Counted from the stretch's first letter, positions 23,895 through 35,668 are shown. The stretch is 64,000 nt of DNA from Eucommia ulmoides (GCA_016647705.1 CM028335.1:36128712-36192711), one strand, 5' to 3'. A program made the numbers and translations. Notes: generated by a model not told the origin, from the sequence alone.

Positions 23895-26008
23895 TGTTAG
23901 CCTAAAGAGCTACCCAAAAGGAGGGTGAATTGGGTAGTTCCAAAATTTAAACAATTAATTTCTCTAAACACTTCATATCAAATAATCAGTTTTCCTAAAT
24001 TAATTGTTATCTTAGTCACACAGCGGATAGTGTTTAATACAAAGTGCATACACAAACATAATATAATATAAAATAAACAATGCAGCACAGAATAATATAT
24101 ATTGGTTCGGTTAAGCTAGTCTTTCCTACACCCAATCTCCTGAGTTCCATGAAGATTTGTAATCCACTAAACACCTTTCATCCCTTTACCTGGTAGGAGC
24201 CAAACCCTTAGAATTATTCTTTTATGGGCACAAAATCAACCTTTACAAATTACCCTTTTCCAAAGTCAAAGATGAACCCTATCTTTTTATCACACCAAAG
24301 ATTAACTTAACATTCTCTCACTTATCCTTTTTACAGGGAAGGATATACCTTTACAATTCCTTCAAAATAACAATTCAATTACCAGAAGAATCAAAACTAA
24401 TTATTTTCAAGGGAAAATAATAACCTAACCTTTTTGCAGGACAAAGATCAAACACTAATATTTTTTACAAGAAAAAGATTAAAATCTAGCTACCCTAACT
24501 AGACACCGTTGTAAATATGTCTAATCTGCTCAAACTCACAAATACAAAAAAAAAAAAAAAATATAGAAATTTCTTCCCACAAGGAGCTTTTACGACCCCA
24601 ATACAAATATAATCGATTAAGGTCCCAATACAAAATAGATACATTGTGAGACAAATAAAATCTGATTAACAAATAATATGGGCAGCACAATTTAAACATA
24701 TAATCAGATAATCAAATAAAATTGTTTTAAAAATATTTTCAGGCTTTTAAGGTTAAAACAATTTTCTAAGCAATCTTATAACGAGAAATAAATAAAAATA
24801 TAACATCAAAGTAAATAACAAAACTTGGAAAGATCTCAATGGGAAATATCGAAGATAATGATAGAATCGCAATAGAGCACAAGTGGGTGATGCCAAATCA
24901 CAAGCGCTTTAGATCAAGAAAAAAAAATTCTCACAAAATTCTCAGCATAAATATACCTCTTAGAAAAGCTTGAACTGATTGTTCTTCATGTGTTTTAACT
25001 CATTCCCGTAGATGTCTTTAAGTACACCTAAGCCTAACCCCCCGATGGGTAGTTTTGAAATGTTGTGTCAATAAATTACACATTTGGACCCCATATAACA
25101 TTACCTTTAATTTCAAGTGTATTACACATTAAAATATCTTTCAATTCTCTCATATAAGTAAAAAAAAAAATTCTCAATTTAAAACCATACGAATAGAAAG
25201 TGTTAATTTATTTAAATTAAGAGAATCCATAAGTATGTGGACCAAATCAATAGGTTGACCATATCTTAATTAGGTTCAAATCCCTCAAATCTCTCCCTTG
25301 GAATCCTAAAAATTGGATAGATTTTGACCAAGAGACCAAATCTTTCAATTTCACAACTACCTCAGTCGGTTGACCGACCTATCTAGTACTGAATCCTTGC
25401 CGTTGTTTATAGCTAGTCTGTTAACCGACTGCCTCCAATCGGTTGATCGATTAGTTTAGTTTGTTCCAATTTCTTCTCAATTTACCTACTGACTCAAATG
25501 GTTGACTGGCCAATTTTATTCGGTTGACTAACTTGATCAGTAGCCCCTTATTTCAACATTAAAACTCACTATTTAATTTGATTGACCGATTGTTTTTCTT
25601 GGTTGACTAATTAGATCAGATTACTTCACTTTTTATATTTTCAAACATGTTTTCTATTTAGGTCAATTATCAAATTTATTTCACATAAGGATCATATTCA
25701 ATATCTTAAATTCTATCATTTCATATCAAGCCACACATAAAAATAACTTAGTTAAAGTGCTGTGTGTGATCCTAATTAGGGTTGTATTAAGAGTATATAA
25801 GTAGAAAGTTATTTCCACCTATTTCTTCAAGGTCTTGAAAACTCTTCATATCTGTATTGCGTCCATCTTGCACCCTTTATATTTTCTTCACGAGGTCTTT
25901 TTCTTAATCACATGCTTGGAACTCATAAATCTGAAACTCTTGATAAAATCATTAGTTCCATTAAAAACATTAATACCTAATTATTAATTAAAATCTTTGA
26001 TTCAACAG
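23895..26008 (-). repeat. Copia 5' LTR
   Basis: A 2114-bp LTR running on the minus strand from TGTTGAATCAAAGATTTTAA to GGCTAACA, followed by the PBS. The GTTGACC/GGTCAAC-type palindrome array is at about 25370-25620. It ends three bases before the Athila-B LTR. Confidence 0.8.
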
Positions 26009-26011
26009 CTT

Positions 26012-26828
26012 GGAAAATAATATATGAATAGTTTTTTTTTTCCTAACATCAAGTCCTATTTTTAGGCACAATGAGATGTTTTAAGGGTGTAAATTGGCTA
26101 AATTCGGAACCTCTAGGGTGAAATTTGGCAAGTTGGATGAAACTTTTAGGGGTGCGAGCTGTCAACAGGTGGTGGAGCAAGTGTCTTGGAGAAAGAAGTT
26201 GACTTGGAGTCCAACGGCTTGGAGAAAGTGGAGCATGTGGCTTGGAGCAAGTAGAGCATATATGGTTGGCTCCCTTCAAAAATGAGGAAGTCGCAAAGGT
26301 GGCTCAGCTCAGCCAAGTCTCTGATTACTTCAGACACAAGGGCGTTCACCTTGCAAACGGTGAAAACTGGGAAGGGTAGCTCGGCTTAGCTGAGCCAACT
26401 TCAGAGGGGCACACAGGAAAGCACGAAAGCCTCAAATTGCGTGGCTCCTGGAGTTGTAATCTATTCATATTTTTTGGTTCTTGTTCGGTTTGCTATGGTT
26501 TGCTTGTTTTTTATCTGTTTAACTTCAAGTTAACGTTTTGTTTATTTTTCAAAATCCTACAAAAACACATAAAATAATTCAATTTTTGATATTTTATTTT
26601 GTTCAAATGATCCATTCTAGTTTCTTTGGTTTTTGTTCGGCTTGTCGTGGTTTGCTAGTTTCTTATCTGATTTGCCTCAAGTTAATACCGTTTTGTTCTA
26701 TTTTCATAAATATACCAAAAAAAAAAAAAAACTAAAATAACTCAATTTATAATAACTTACTCTATTCGAACGATTAACAAAATCTAAGTATAGTGGTATA
26801 AAATTTCATAAAATAAGGTGCGATCACA
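26012..26828 (-). repeat. Athila-B 3' LTR
   Basis: About 817 bp. On the minus strand it starts TGTGATCGCACC. It is similar along its whole length to 43548-44296, for example 'cttggagcaagtagagcatat', 'cctacaaaaacacataaaataattcaat' and 'agtggtataaaat'. A short tandem 'cttggagaaagt' motif lies at about 26170-26260. The adjacent internal side has 'ggtttgcggg' as the likely PPT and the Athila-like 'tgctagtgctcgagcaaaa'. Confidence 0.75.
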
Positions 26829-27689
26829 CCCGCAAACCTAACTTTTGCTAGTGCTCGAGCAAAACTAAACATAATAATTAAAGGAAAAGCAATTTTCGTA
26901 GAGAACACGATTGCATTTAGCGTATGTAACAACCCTTTCAGCCCCTAGGTCACCCATAGTAGACGAGTATAGTCTCATTAGATTTTACAGTGATGCTACT
27001 CACAAACATCCCAAGTTCTTTGCTGTGAATTTTATTCCATACAAAAGATTTATCATACCTGTCCAATGCTAACATATTAAGTCGAGATCATACAAGAGTT
27101 ACTGAAATAGTTATTAATCTCATAGCATGTGATTCTTAACACTTTTGTTTTTCAACTTGTAGGTTAAGTTATTATTATGCTAAAATTCAGTAATCCAACT
27201 CTTGTATTAATTTTAAAATAAAAGAAATTCAGTATGCATACAAGCGTTAAAAATTAAAATATTTTGAAAAGCAAGTGTTATGCTCTAATAATTATTTAGC
27301 AAACTAAAGTTTGTACTTGATAGACATGTTATTATAGGATAGATGGATAAAATTCAGTGTGAAACAAAATAACAAAATAAAAACAAGCATTTTCCCTTCC
27401 AAAACTACATCTCCCATTATCCTCAATGAGAAAAGTACGAAATTAATTTTGGAAAGAAAATATACCACTTGGTGTAACTGATCTGTATTGCCTAACTCAA
27501 TGCTTGTAAACCTGTTTGTCACAAAACTCAAATAAACTCATAAAATCAAATACAAACTCAAAAACTAAAATAAGAAATTTAAAACAATAGTGGGATGCCT
27601 TTCACTCAGCACTAAGTTTACCGTCTTTATCCAGACAATGTACCAAGAGAAGAACAAACAACAACGTTAGACGAGCCCTAAAAATCATA
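26829..27689 (-). other. Athila-B 3' non-coding internal region
   Basis: 860 bp of AT-rich sequence between integrase and the 3' LTR with no domain on either strand; the small minus ORF 27304-27531 is not recognisable. Some Athila elements carry an env-like ORF here, but none can be seen. Confidence 0.4.
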
Positions 27690-28850
27690 CTAATCTTGAT
27701 AAGTAGGATCTTCGAGGAGTGTTTCCTCCATTTTGGGAGTTTTTAATTCCAAAAATGGTTTCAGTCTTTGACCATTAACTTCGAAAATATCACCATTTTT
27801 TGGATTTTCAATTTCAATAGCTCCATAGGGAAAAACAGTAGGAACGAAACGTGGACCAGACCATCGAGAACACAACTTACTAGGGAATAGATATAAACAA
27901 GAATTGTACATAAGGATCTTTTAACTTGGAAATAAAGATTTTTTTGAAAATATTTTTGTTATGAAAATATTTAATTTGACAATTATATCGTTTTCCACAA
28001 TTTTATACGTCGCTCCTAATTTTTTCTAACTTATTCAATTGGAGTTTTCTTTGAATACCTACTTTGTTTAAAGAAAAAATCAGTTGTTTGATAGCTCAGT
28101 ATGCTCTATGCTCTAACTCAACAAGTAAGTGACATGCTTTGCCATAAACAAGTCGATAACCAGACATTCTAATAGGGGTTTTAAAAGTAGTTCGATAAGC
28201 CCACAATACATTCTCAAGTTTTAAAGACCAATATTTTCTTGTAGGGTTAACCGTTTTTTCAAGAATGTGCTTAATTTCCCTATTTGAAATTTCAACTTGA
28301 TCACTTGTTTGGGGGTGATAAGGAGAAGAAACATTATGAGGAATGCCATATTTTTTCACCAAAATTTCAAAATACCTGTTACAAAAATATTTCCCCCTAT
28401 CATTGATGATCGCACGTGGTGTACCAAATTTGGGAAAAATCTTTTCTTTCGAAAATTTCCCCACAACTTTATGGTCATTCACCTTACAAGAGATGGATTC
28501 TACCCACTTGGACACATACTCCACAGCAACAAGAATGTATAGGTTACCAAAAACGTTAGGAAATGAACCCATGAAATGGATACCCCAAACATCAAATATC
28601 TTAACAACAACAATTGGGTTCAAGGGCATCATATTCCTACGAGAAATACTTCCTAATCTTTGACATTTGTTAAAGGAGAGATGATACACATGAGTGTCTT
28701 TAAAAAAAGTGGACCAATAAAATCTACACTACAAGAATTTTGCAGTAGTTTTCTTTGAGGAAAAATGTCCTCCACATGCAGGATCATGACAAAATCAAAT
28801 AAAACTTTGTTTTCCATTTTCAGCGATACATCTTCTAATGATTTGATCAA
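27690..28850 (-). pseudogene. Athila-B integrase
   Basis: The open piece 28096-28689 (197 aa) covers the rve core. The first catalytic position reads WGIHFMGSF, so Asp is replaced by His. The second is retained in IINDRGKYF, and the Glu is retained in [18 protein letters not shown]. 27690-27911 carries the C-terminal domain (KLCSRWSGP, FPYGAIEIEN, FEVNGQRLKPFL). 28653-28850 is the decayed N-terminal zinc-finger side. The stretch 27912-28095 between them is frameshifted. Loss of the first Asp of the DDE triad makes strand transfer impossible. Confidence 0.8.
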
Positions 28851-30239
28851 GAAAATATTTGAAAATATATGAATCTTCCCATATTATTGGCCTCAGCCAA
28901 AAATTTAGTTGTATCTTGTTGATTTCAATGACTAGACATATAACTAGTGACAAGGTAAATAAATATATTAGGAAACCAAGGTAATTGGGATATAGTCATG
29001 AGTTGTTCATCAGGAAAAGTTTCTTAATTGGGAAAATTTTCATCCACAGACTCCACTATCAACCTAGACAAGTGATCAGTAACAACATTTTCAGACTTTT
29101 TCTTAGCACGAATTTCCAAATTAAATTCTTGTAACAACAAAATCTATTTAATTAAACAAGATTTAGATTCCTTCTTGGAAAGAAAAAAAGTAATTTAATG
29201 CAACATGATCAAAATATATGATGATTTTGGAACCAATTAAGTAGGATCAAAACTTGTCTAAAGCAAACACAATAGCAAGTAATTATTTTCAAGGGTGGAA
29301 TAATTTAATTGTGCATCAGTGAGAGTTTTACTTTCATAATAGATCACATGAGGTAAATTATTCACACATTAGTTCAAAACAACACCAATAGCATAATCAG
29401 ATGCATCGCACATGATTTCAAAAGGGAGGTTCTAATTGGGAGGTCGAATGATAGGAGCAGAGGTCAACAAGTGTTTGACTTTCTCAAAAGCTTGAATACA
29501 CAACTCATCAAAGATAATAGAGGTGTCTTTTTCAAGCAAACCACAGAAAGGTCAAGAAACCTTACTAAAATATTTGATGAACCTGCGATAAAACCCAGCA
29601 TGACCTAAAAATGAACGAATTTCTTTACTGTTTGTGCATATGGAAGGCTAGAAATTTAGTCAACTTTTAACTTATCATCCTCAATTCCCTTTTTTGACAC
29701 AATCTGACATGGAACAATTCATTTCTTAACCATGAAATTATATTTTTGCCAATTTAATACAATATTTTTTTCTTTACATATAACCAACACTAATTTCAAT
29801 GGTGCAAGCATTCTTCAAAACTAGACTCAGACACAAAAAAATCAACTATGAATATTTCTAGTAAATGCTCGACCATATCAGAGAAAATGCTCATCATACA
29901 TCGTTGAAAAGTACCCGGTGCATTACATAAGCCAAAGGGCATATGTCTGTAAGAAAAGGTCCCAAAAGGACAAGTGGAAGTGGTTTTTTCTTGGTCTTTA
30001 GAGGAAATGAAAATTTAGTTATAACAGGTGTAACTATCCAGAAAACAGTAATAGGAATAACCTACTAACCTATGAAGCATTTGATCAATGAAGGGAAGTG
30101 GAAACTTATCTTTTCTAGTGACAACATTCAATTTTCTATAGTCAACACAAACACGCCACGCAGTTTGCAATTGGGAGGAACTAATTCATTTTCATCATTT
30201 TTTACTACTGTTATGCCAAATTTCTTAGGAACTACCTAA
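28851..30239 (-). pseudogene. Athila-B reverse transcriptase / RNase H, main part
   Basis: Fragmentary minus-strand reading frames parallel Athila 1 (3359-4550). They include the RT catalytic box, here FIVD at 29841-29852 instead of FMDD, so one catalytic Asp is lost. At the 3' edge the frame reads into VVPKKFG, and it is cut at 30240 by the insertion of the gag-only LTR element. The frame has many stops. Confidence 0.75.
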
Positions 30240-30244
30240 ACAGG
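30240..30244. other. Target-site duplication ACAGG, left
   Basis: Five bases ACAGG immediately before the 5' LTR; an identical copy follows the 3' LTR at 35669-35673. It lies inside the Athila-B RT. Confidence 0.9.
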
Positions 30245-31668
30245 TGATAGGTGTAAATCACCTATATATTTCCAAATCAAAATTATTAGTTTTTGAGTAC
30301 GTTTGTATGTTTTAGTACGTTTTAATATGTTTTTATTCTTTTTGTGTTAAAACAGGTGTGTGGAGGTGAAAAGGTAGGAAAACAGAGCGGTAAACGATCA
30401 GATCAGGCGAATAACGGTCGAAGAATGGTAGAAATACAAGCACGGAGGCAATATTATGAAAAGAAGCCCACAGTTGCGGCGTCCAGACCATTGTCACGGT
30501 GGTGAAAATGCAGAGAACGACTTAATCTTTCTGGACATCCACCGTCGTGGCGGTGAAACTGTAGGATGGTTCCTAAATCCATCGCCTCTTCTACTACTGC
30601 GGCGATAATTGAACCGACCTACCCACCGCTGTAACGGTGAATCCCACCACTGCGACGGTCTCTCTACACACATTATTCGATATTTTGTGATATTTTAAGC
30701 CCTATAAATACCCTCATCTCCTCCTGTATTCTTATTTAATCACCCCCTAAGTCCATTAGAATATATTAGGGTGAGTTTGAGGGATTTTTTAGGAAGAGCT
30801 CACAACCCGAGGTGGAAGAAGAAGAAGGAAGTGATCGTTCAACGGTTTTAGCGCCAAAACTTCAGATATCGACTAAGTCATTGGTTTGTTTTCTTTATTT
30901 TATTCATTTTGGTAGTTGTTGAGTATGTTTAGTCCATTTTACATTGTATACATGGTTATGGTCATTGGCTAAACATAGGCTGTTTAGGGATTAACACTAT
31001 ACTTATGGATATGTTGTTTGATTTAGTTTATGTTTCGTTAGTGGTTGTTCTTCATTATTTTGATTGTGTTTATCGGTTTGTTATGATTATAGGCTTAGAT
31101 AAATATATTGAGAATACGGGGTTTGACACTTAGGATAGGTAACCTCGGATTCAGACTAGGTTAAACACAACACAACGATCCAATAACCCGGGAGGGAGTT
31201 GGAGAGTGTGCAATCGATGACGTTGGAGCAAGACTTACATGACCTAGGGTCGTTAAGACGTTGAGAAGGACTTCTTCATTAAAACGAAGTCGCATATTCC
31301 CTCATCTTACACTTAGGAGAGGTGGCAGGAGAGTTTACGAACTAAGATTGTCGGATAAGTCGAACGCCGTTAACGTGAACTAAAACGAGATCGAACACGT
31401 ATTCATAAACGAAGTTAATCCCTAGACAATCTATTCTCTCAAAACTATCTCAATATAGTATTATTATAGTTAAATTAGTATTTTAGTATTAGTATTTAAT
31501 TTTATTCTATTTATTTTTACCTAGATAAAATTAGGTTATGATAGTCGCGGTAATCGATAATAATCACAACCAATCCTCGTGAACACGAAATCCTTACTCT
31601 CCCCAACTATACTAAAACTTGACCTGTACACTTGCGATGTAAGTTAGCGATGAATTTACACGCTACCA
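30245..31668 (+). repeat. 5' LTR of gag-only element
   Basis: 1424 bp. U3 has GC-rich palindromes ('ccaccgtcgtggcggtg', 'ccaccgctgtaacggtg') at 30470-30660. A TATA box at 30703-30710 and 'ccctcatctcctcc' follow. U5 contains the shared Athila block and the hairpin 31269-31291. It ends GCTACCA. Confidence 0.9.
30703..30710 (+). promoter_or_regulatory. TATA box of gag-only element LTR
   Basis: TATAAATA preceded by 'ttaagccc'; the counterpart in the 3' LTR is at 34721-34728. It lies about 40 bp downstream of the palindrome array. Confidence 0.6.
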
Positions 31669-31674
31669 AGTTTT

Positions 31675-31692
31675 TGGTGCCATTACGAGGGA
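31675..31692 (+). promoter_or_regulatory. Degenerate tRNA-Asp primer-binding site
   Basis: It reads TGGTGCCATTACGAGGGA, six bases after the LTR end. It agrees with the standard TGGCGCCGTTGCCGGGGA at 13 of 18 positions. Confidence 0.65.
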
Positions 31693-31809
31693 TTGTGTTT
31701 TTTGGTTATTATTGATATTGTGAGTAAATGACAAAATTTTACTTTAGGCATTTATTTTGTTTATAATGTTTTCGTTTGTAGTTTTTGTTTTTGTTTTCTT
31801 GTAGGGTGC

Positions 31810-32729
31810 TTGAATATGTTACATCGACAAGTACTCTTGCATTTCTTTCAACAAGATCCCGAGCCATTTTACTATGCTTGGGATCATTACAAGGATTTGC
31901 TACTCCGGTTTTCAAATCACGAATTCCTGAGGGAGTGTCAACTACTAAACTTCCTTGATGGGTTACAAGCCACAACCAAAATATGGGTTGAAAGAGGAAC
32001 CAGTACCACCTCTTTCAACTAACTAACCGCGAATGAAGCCCATTGGTTGTTGGAAGATATGGCCGCCTTCAATTATCAGAGTTTCAATTCTACAGCGCCA
32101 TGGATTGATACCCCGGACCAATACGTTGAGTCTTCCTTCGGCCTTGAGGAAATACTTGCTGATTTTATTGGGGAAACTGAAGCGTTTTGGAGGGAGACGA
32201 ATGACAGGCTAAATGAGCACGAGAATAGCCTTGAAACATTTAGACAATTTACACTGAAATCGATGTGACCATAATGTCTCTTCAGATGCAAATCGGTCAG
32301 CTAATGTACTTGATTGAGGTAGAGTCAGACGTGGTGGAACTGAGAGATACACAGGCCATATTCATCGAAAGCCACCACAAGGAATCGGAGACAAGCGGGA
32401 GGTACTGGGGTGAGATCGATTGAGATTCACACATTAATCGTTGTGAATTTTCATCGTTCGAATTCCAGTTGGTGATGCCGCACTCAATCCAAGACGATCA
32501 TATTTATGAGGATCCGATGTGGCTCATTGATCCTTCCCCACCATTACCAACATTCTTCCATGCCCACCAAGTACATGAGCCGGTGGAACATCCTGTTGAA
32601 ATCCTGGGTCGATCAAAGACAAATCTTGCTCTTGAGGGAGTATTGAACCAAGACCCATATGTAGTGTTGTACGACACTTACTATGGGTGGAATTTTTGCT
32701 TTGACAAACACTTCAGCATGTTGGGCTGA
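31810..32729 (+). pseudogene. Gag-like protein of non-autonomous element
   Basis: 31810-32022 matches the middle of plant Retrotrans_gag (FYYAWDHYKDLLLRFSNHEF, LLNFLDGLQATTKIWVE). After one stop, 32047-32268 continues (HWLLEDMAAFNYQSF) and then a Glu-rich helix (GETEAFWRETNDRLNEHENS). In the next frame QMQIGQL matches the ETQIGQL of Athila 1 gag. 32469-32729 (86 aa, MPHSIQDDHIYEDPMWLIDP...) has no family I recognise and ends the coding region. There are two stops and one frameshift in about 900 bp, so it is relatively well preserved. The N-terminal part of gag and a zinc knuckle are missing. The likely role is particle formation, inferred from the family. Confidence 0.7.
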
Positions 32730-34278
32730 CGACCTTAAACCAAGCACTTCTTCAGAGGTAACCCAAGGAAAAATAAGTTAGATCCATCTCCGTCAATTTG
32801 AGTCGGAAGCGATATTCTCTCGCCTCCTAGGTATGTGTTTCAAACCCCCATCTTTATTTTCATGCTATATTTTGTCTATTGGGATCGCTGATGGGTTGTT
32901 TTGAACATCACCTATTTTAAGTTGGTGGTGATGTGTTAGTTATGTTTTATTGTTTTCTATGTATGCATACTTGTTTAGGATTAGTTTGTTTAGTTTAGTT
33001 GTTGTTTTGTGTCGAGTTTTAACGTCATCTGGGCCTTTACCCGATGATGAGTCTGTCTACTGGTTGTTTATTGAGGCCGAGCATAAAGCACATTCATGTG
33101 TATTTTGTGTGCTTAACGTATCGTTTTAGTAAAAGTTATTGTAGGTACTAAATGTACGAGCACGTAAACTCAATATAGCACTATTGAATTGATTTGAAAA
33201 TGATTATCCTTCACTCAATTTCATGACAATAGGGATTCTAGAACTTGATTTGGGTGAAATTCAAGGTGTAATCCTAGACGGGGTTGTTTAGGAGATATGA
33301 TTTAGGCATTCATTTTTATCGCTTGAGCCTTTGAAGCCTACCTTGTGAAATGTTTATCCCTCGTTACCCTATCGAAGCCTAATAGCCATTTCAATTCTGA
33401 ACACTTAAACAAATACCCTAGTCGATTAAATATTTTCCAAACCTTTATCGCTTAACCGAAGGCACAATTTGGAGTGGATCAAGCTAGCAGTTGCAAATGC
33501 TTCTTGATGTGAGCAATTGGGATTAGGGTGAACTTTTAATTGGTTCGGTATTCGAGTACTCACTTGTCATTTTTTGTTAATATTTCACACACACCCCTCA
33601 AATTATACAAATCAAATGAGTTTGGGGGTGTGTTTGTTCAAAAAAAAAAATAACACTATGTAAATATAGTTTATTTCCATATTTCTTTAAAAGTGAGTAC
33701 GTCGGTCTTAATTGTATTGTTTAGGGTTGTATCAAAAATTATCTATGGGGTTTCTAGAGTGAAAGCGCCAAGCGACGTGATTTGGGTAACGTTAAGTTAA
33801 CAACATTAACTCGTTTTTTATTTCCATTATACCCTTGGCCATTTTTTCCAAAACCGAACCAAGTCCTAATGATATTTTTGAACCTATGAGCCTACATTAG
33901 TGAAGAATAGATCTCGGGTCAAGCGTATGGATTCCCTATATCTAAAAGGTTTTAGTCATGAACTTTATTGAGGGATAATCCCATCTAATCAATGGATAGT
34001 TGTATATTTGAGTTTAATCACACACACTTTAATAGAATCTAGAATGACGCTTACTATTTTTGAACATTCAAATTCTAAAACACCACATGGTATGATTTAT
34101 GCTTGAACTTGATAGGGTTGGGGACCGATGAGGGAAAATCGTTTAGCGGGTAGATGATAATCAAAACTTGCAAAATATTTGATTTTAGTGTTTTTCATTT
34201 TTAGTTTTCAATTTCATAATTGGTTTTTATATTTTCTTGTACTATGTGGGTATTTTGCTCGAGGACTAGCAAAATTCC
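32730..34278 (+). other. Non-coding 3' internal region of gag-only element
   Basis: About 1.55 kb without ORFs, yet clearly similar to the antisense of 62472-63700 in the element at the window end. Shared blocks include the 'tctagaacttga' and 'cattcatttttatc' regions, the 33588-33632 hairpin and 'ctcgaggactagcaaaatt' beside the PPT. Conservation without coding potential suggests cis-acting function or simply shared descent. Confidence 0.65.
33588..33632 (+). other. Hairpin with PPT-like 3' arm
   Basis: The left arm 'acacacccctcaaa' pairs with 'tttgggggtgtgt' around an 18-nt loop. The right arm with its lead (GAGTTTGGGGGTGT, 33618-33631) copies the true PPT (GAGTTTGGGGGT, 34279-34290). The same structure is present in antisense at 63143-63187. 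Confidence 0.6.
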
Positions 34279-34290
34279 GAGTTTGGGGGT
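34279..34290 (+). promoter_or_regulatory. Polypurine tract of gag-only element
   Basis: GAGTTTGGGGGT lies three bases before the 3' LTR start TGATAGG. The antisense equivalent is at 62473-62486 in the terminal element. Confidence 0.7.
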
Positions 34291-34293
34291 ATT

Positions 34294-35668
34294 TGATAGG
34301 TATATATCACCTATATATTTCCAAATTAAAATTGTTAGTTTTCGAGTACTTTTAGTATGTTTTAATATATTTTTATTCTTTTTGTGTTAAAACAAGTGTG
34401 TGGGGGTGAAAAGGTAGGAAAACGGAGCTTAAACGATTAGATCGGACCAAGAACGGTCGAAGAATAGTGGAAATACAAGCATGGAGGCAATATTCTAAAA
34501 AGAAGCCCACTGCCGCAATGTCTAGACCATCGTCGCGGCGGTGAAAATGCAGAGAAGGGCCTAACCTTGTTGGACATCCACCACCGCAGCGATGAAACTA
34601 CAGGATGGTCCCTAAATCCACCGCTTTCTCCACTGTTGCAGTGATCACTGAACTGACCTACCCACCGCCGCGACGGTCTTTCTGCACACATAATTAGATA
34701 TTTTGTGATATTTTGAGCCCTATAAATACCCTCCTCTTCTCCTATTTTCCAATTTAATCACCCCTAAGGCCCTTAGAATATATTTAGGGTGAGTTTGAGG
34801 GATTTTTTAAGGAGAGCTCACAACCCGAGGTGGAAGAAGAAGAAGGAAGTGATTGTTCAACGGTTTTAGTACCAAAACTTCGGATATTGGCTAAGTCATT
34901 CGTTTCTTTTCTTTATTTTCATCATTTCGGTGTTGTTGAGTAGGTTTCGCCGATTTTACATTGTATACATGGTTATGGCCATTGGCTAAACATAGGTTGT
35001 TTAGGGATTAACACTATACTTATGAATATGTTGTTTGATTTAGTTTATGTTTCGTTATTTTGATTGTGTTTATCGGTTTATCATGATTATATGCTTAAAT
35101 AGATATATTGAGAATACGGGGTTTAACACTCAAGAGAGGTAACCCGGGATTCGAACTAGGTTAAACACAACATGACGATCTAATAACCCAGGAGGGAGTT
35201 AGAGAGTGTGCAATCGATGACGTTGGGGAAAGACTCACGTGACCTAGGGTCGTTAAGACGTTGAGGAGGACTTTTTCGTTGACACAAAGTCGCGTATTAC
35301 CTTATCTTATATTCGAGAGAGGTGGCAGGAGAGTTTACGAACTGAGATTGTAAGACAAGTCGAATGCCGTTAAAGGGAACTAAAACGAGATCGAACACGT
35401 ATTCATAAACGAAGTTAATCCCTACACAATCTATTCTCTCAAAACTATCTCAATATAGTATTAGTATAGTTAAATTAGTATTTTAGTATTAGTATTTAAT
35501 TATATTCCATTTATTTTTGCCTAGATAAAATTAAGTTATGATAATCGCGGTAATCGATAATAATCACAACCAATCCCCGTGAACACTATATCCTTACTCT
35601 CCCTAACTATACTAAAACTTGACTCATACACTTGCATTGTAAATTAGCGACGTATTTACTCGCTACCA
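34294..35668 (+). repeat. 3' LTR of gag-only element
   Basis: 1375 bp, TGATAGG...CTACCA, followed by the ACAGG duplication. TATA box at 34721-34728. U3 palindrome array at about 34503-34680. The U5 hairpin at 35269-35291 has the stem GACTTT/AAAGTC, where the other copies have GACTTC/GAAGTC. Confidence 0.9.

Larger units (their letters stand above)
21071..26008 (-). mobile_element. Copia element (5' part), minus strand, split by Athila solo LTR
   Basis: In minus-strand order: 5' LTR 23895-26008, initiator tRNA-Met-type PBS 23881-23892, internal coding 23465-23834, an Athila solo LTR inserted at 22067-23459, then internal coding resuming at 22061 and running down to 21071 with a CCHC knuckle. 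No RT, integrase or 3' LTR follows, so the element is truncated at its 3' side. The long LTR, tRNA-Met PBS and knuckle place it in Ty1/Copia, probably SIRE/Maximus-like. Confidence 0.75.
30245..35668 (+). mobile_element. Non-autonomous gag-only LTR element (TR-GAG-like, Athila family)
   Basis: A structurally complete 5424-bp element with 5' LTR 30245-31668, degenerate tRNA-Asp PBS 31675-31692, gag-like frames 31810-32729, a 1.5-kb non-coding tail, PPT 34279-34290 and 3' LTR 34294-35668. The flanks are the exact duplication ACAGG. Both LTRs run TGATAGG...CTACCA. No protease, RT or integrase can be found. To move it would need Pol from an autonomous relative. The two LTRs look roughly 90% identical by eye, so the insertion is not recent. 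Known precedents are the gag-only plant LTR elements called TR-GAGs. Confidence 0.85.

Noticed and set aside
26049-26349. Overlapping ORFs on both strands in the Athila-B 3' LTR
   Set aside because: They fall inside LTR sequence that also occurs at 43589-43834; open by chance owing to the short tandem motif.
28297-28663. Plus-strand ORFs opposite Athila-B integrase
   Set aside because: They lie antisense to a clear integrase core and have no family features.
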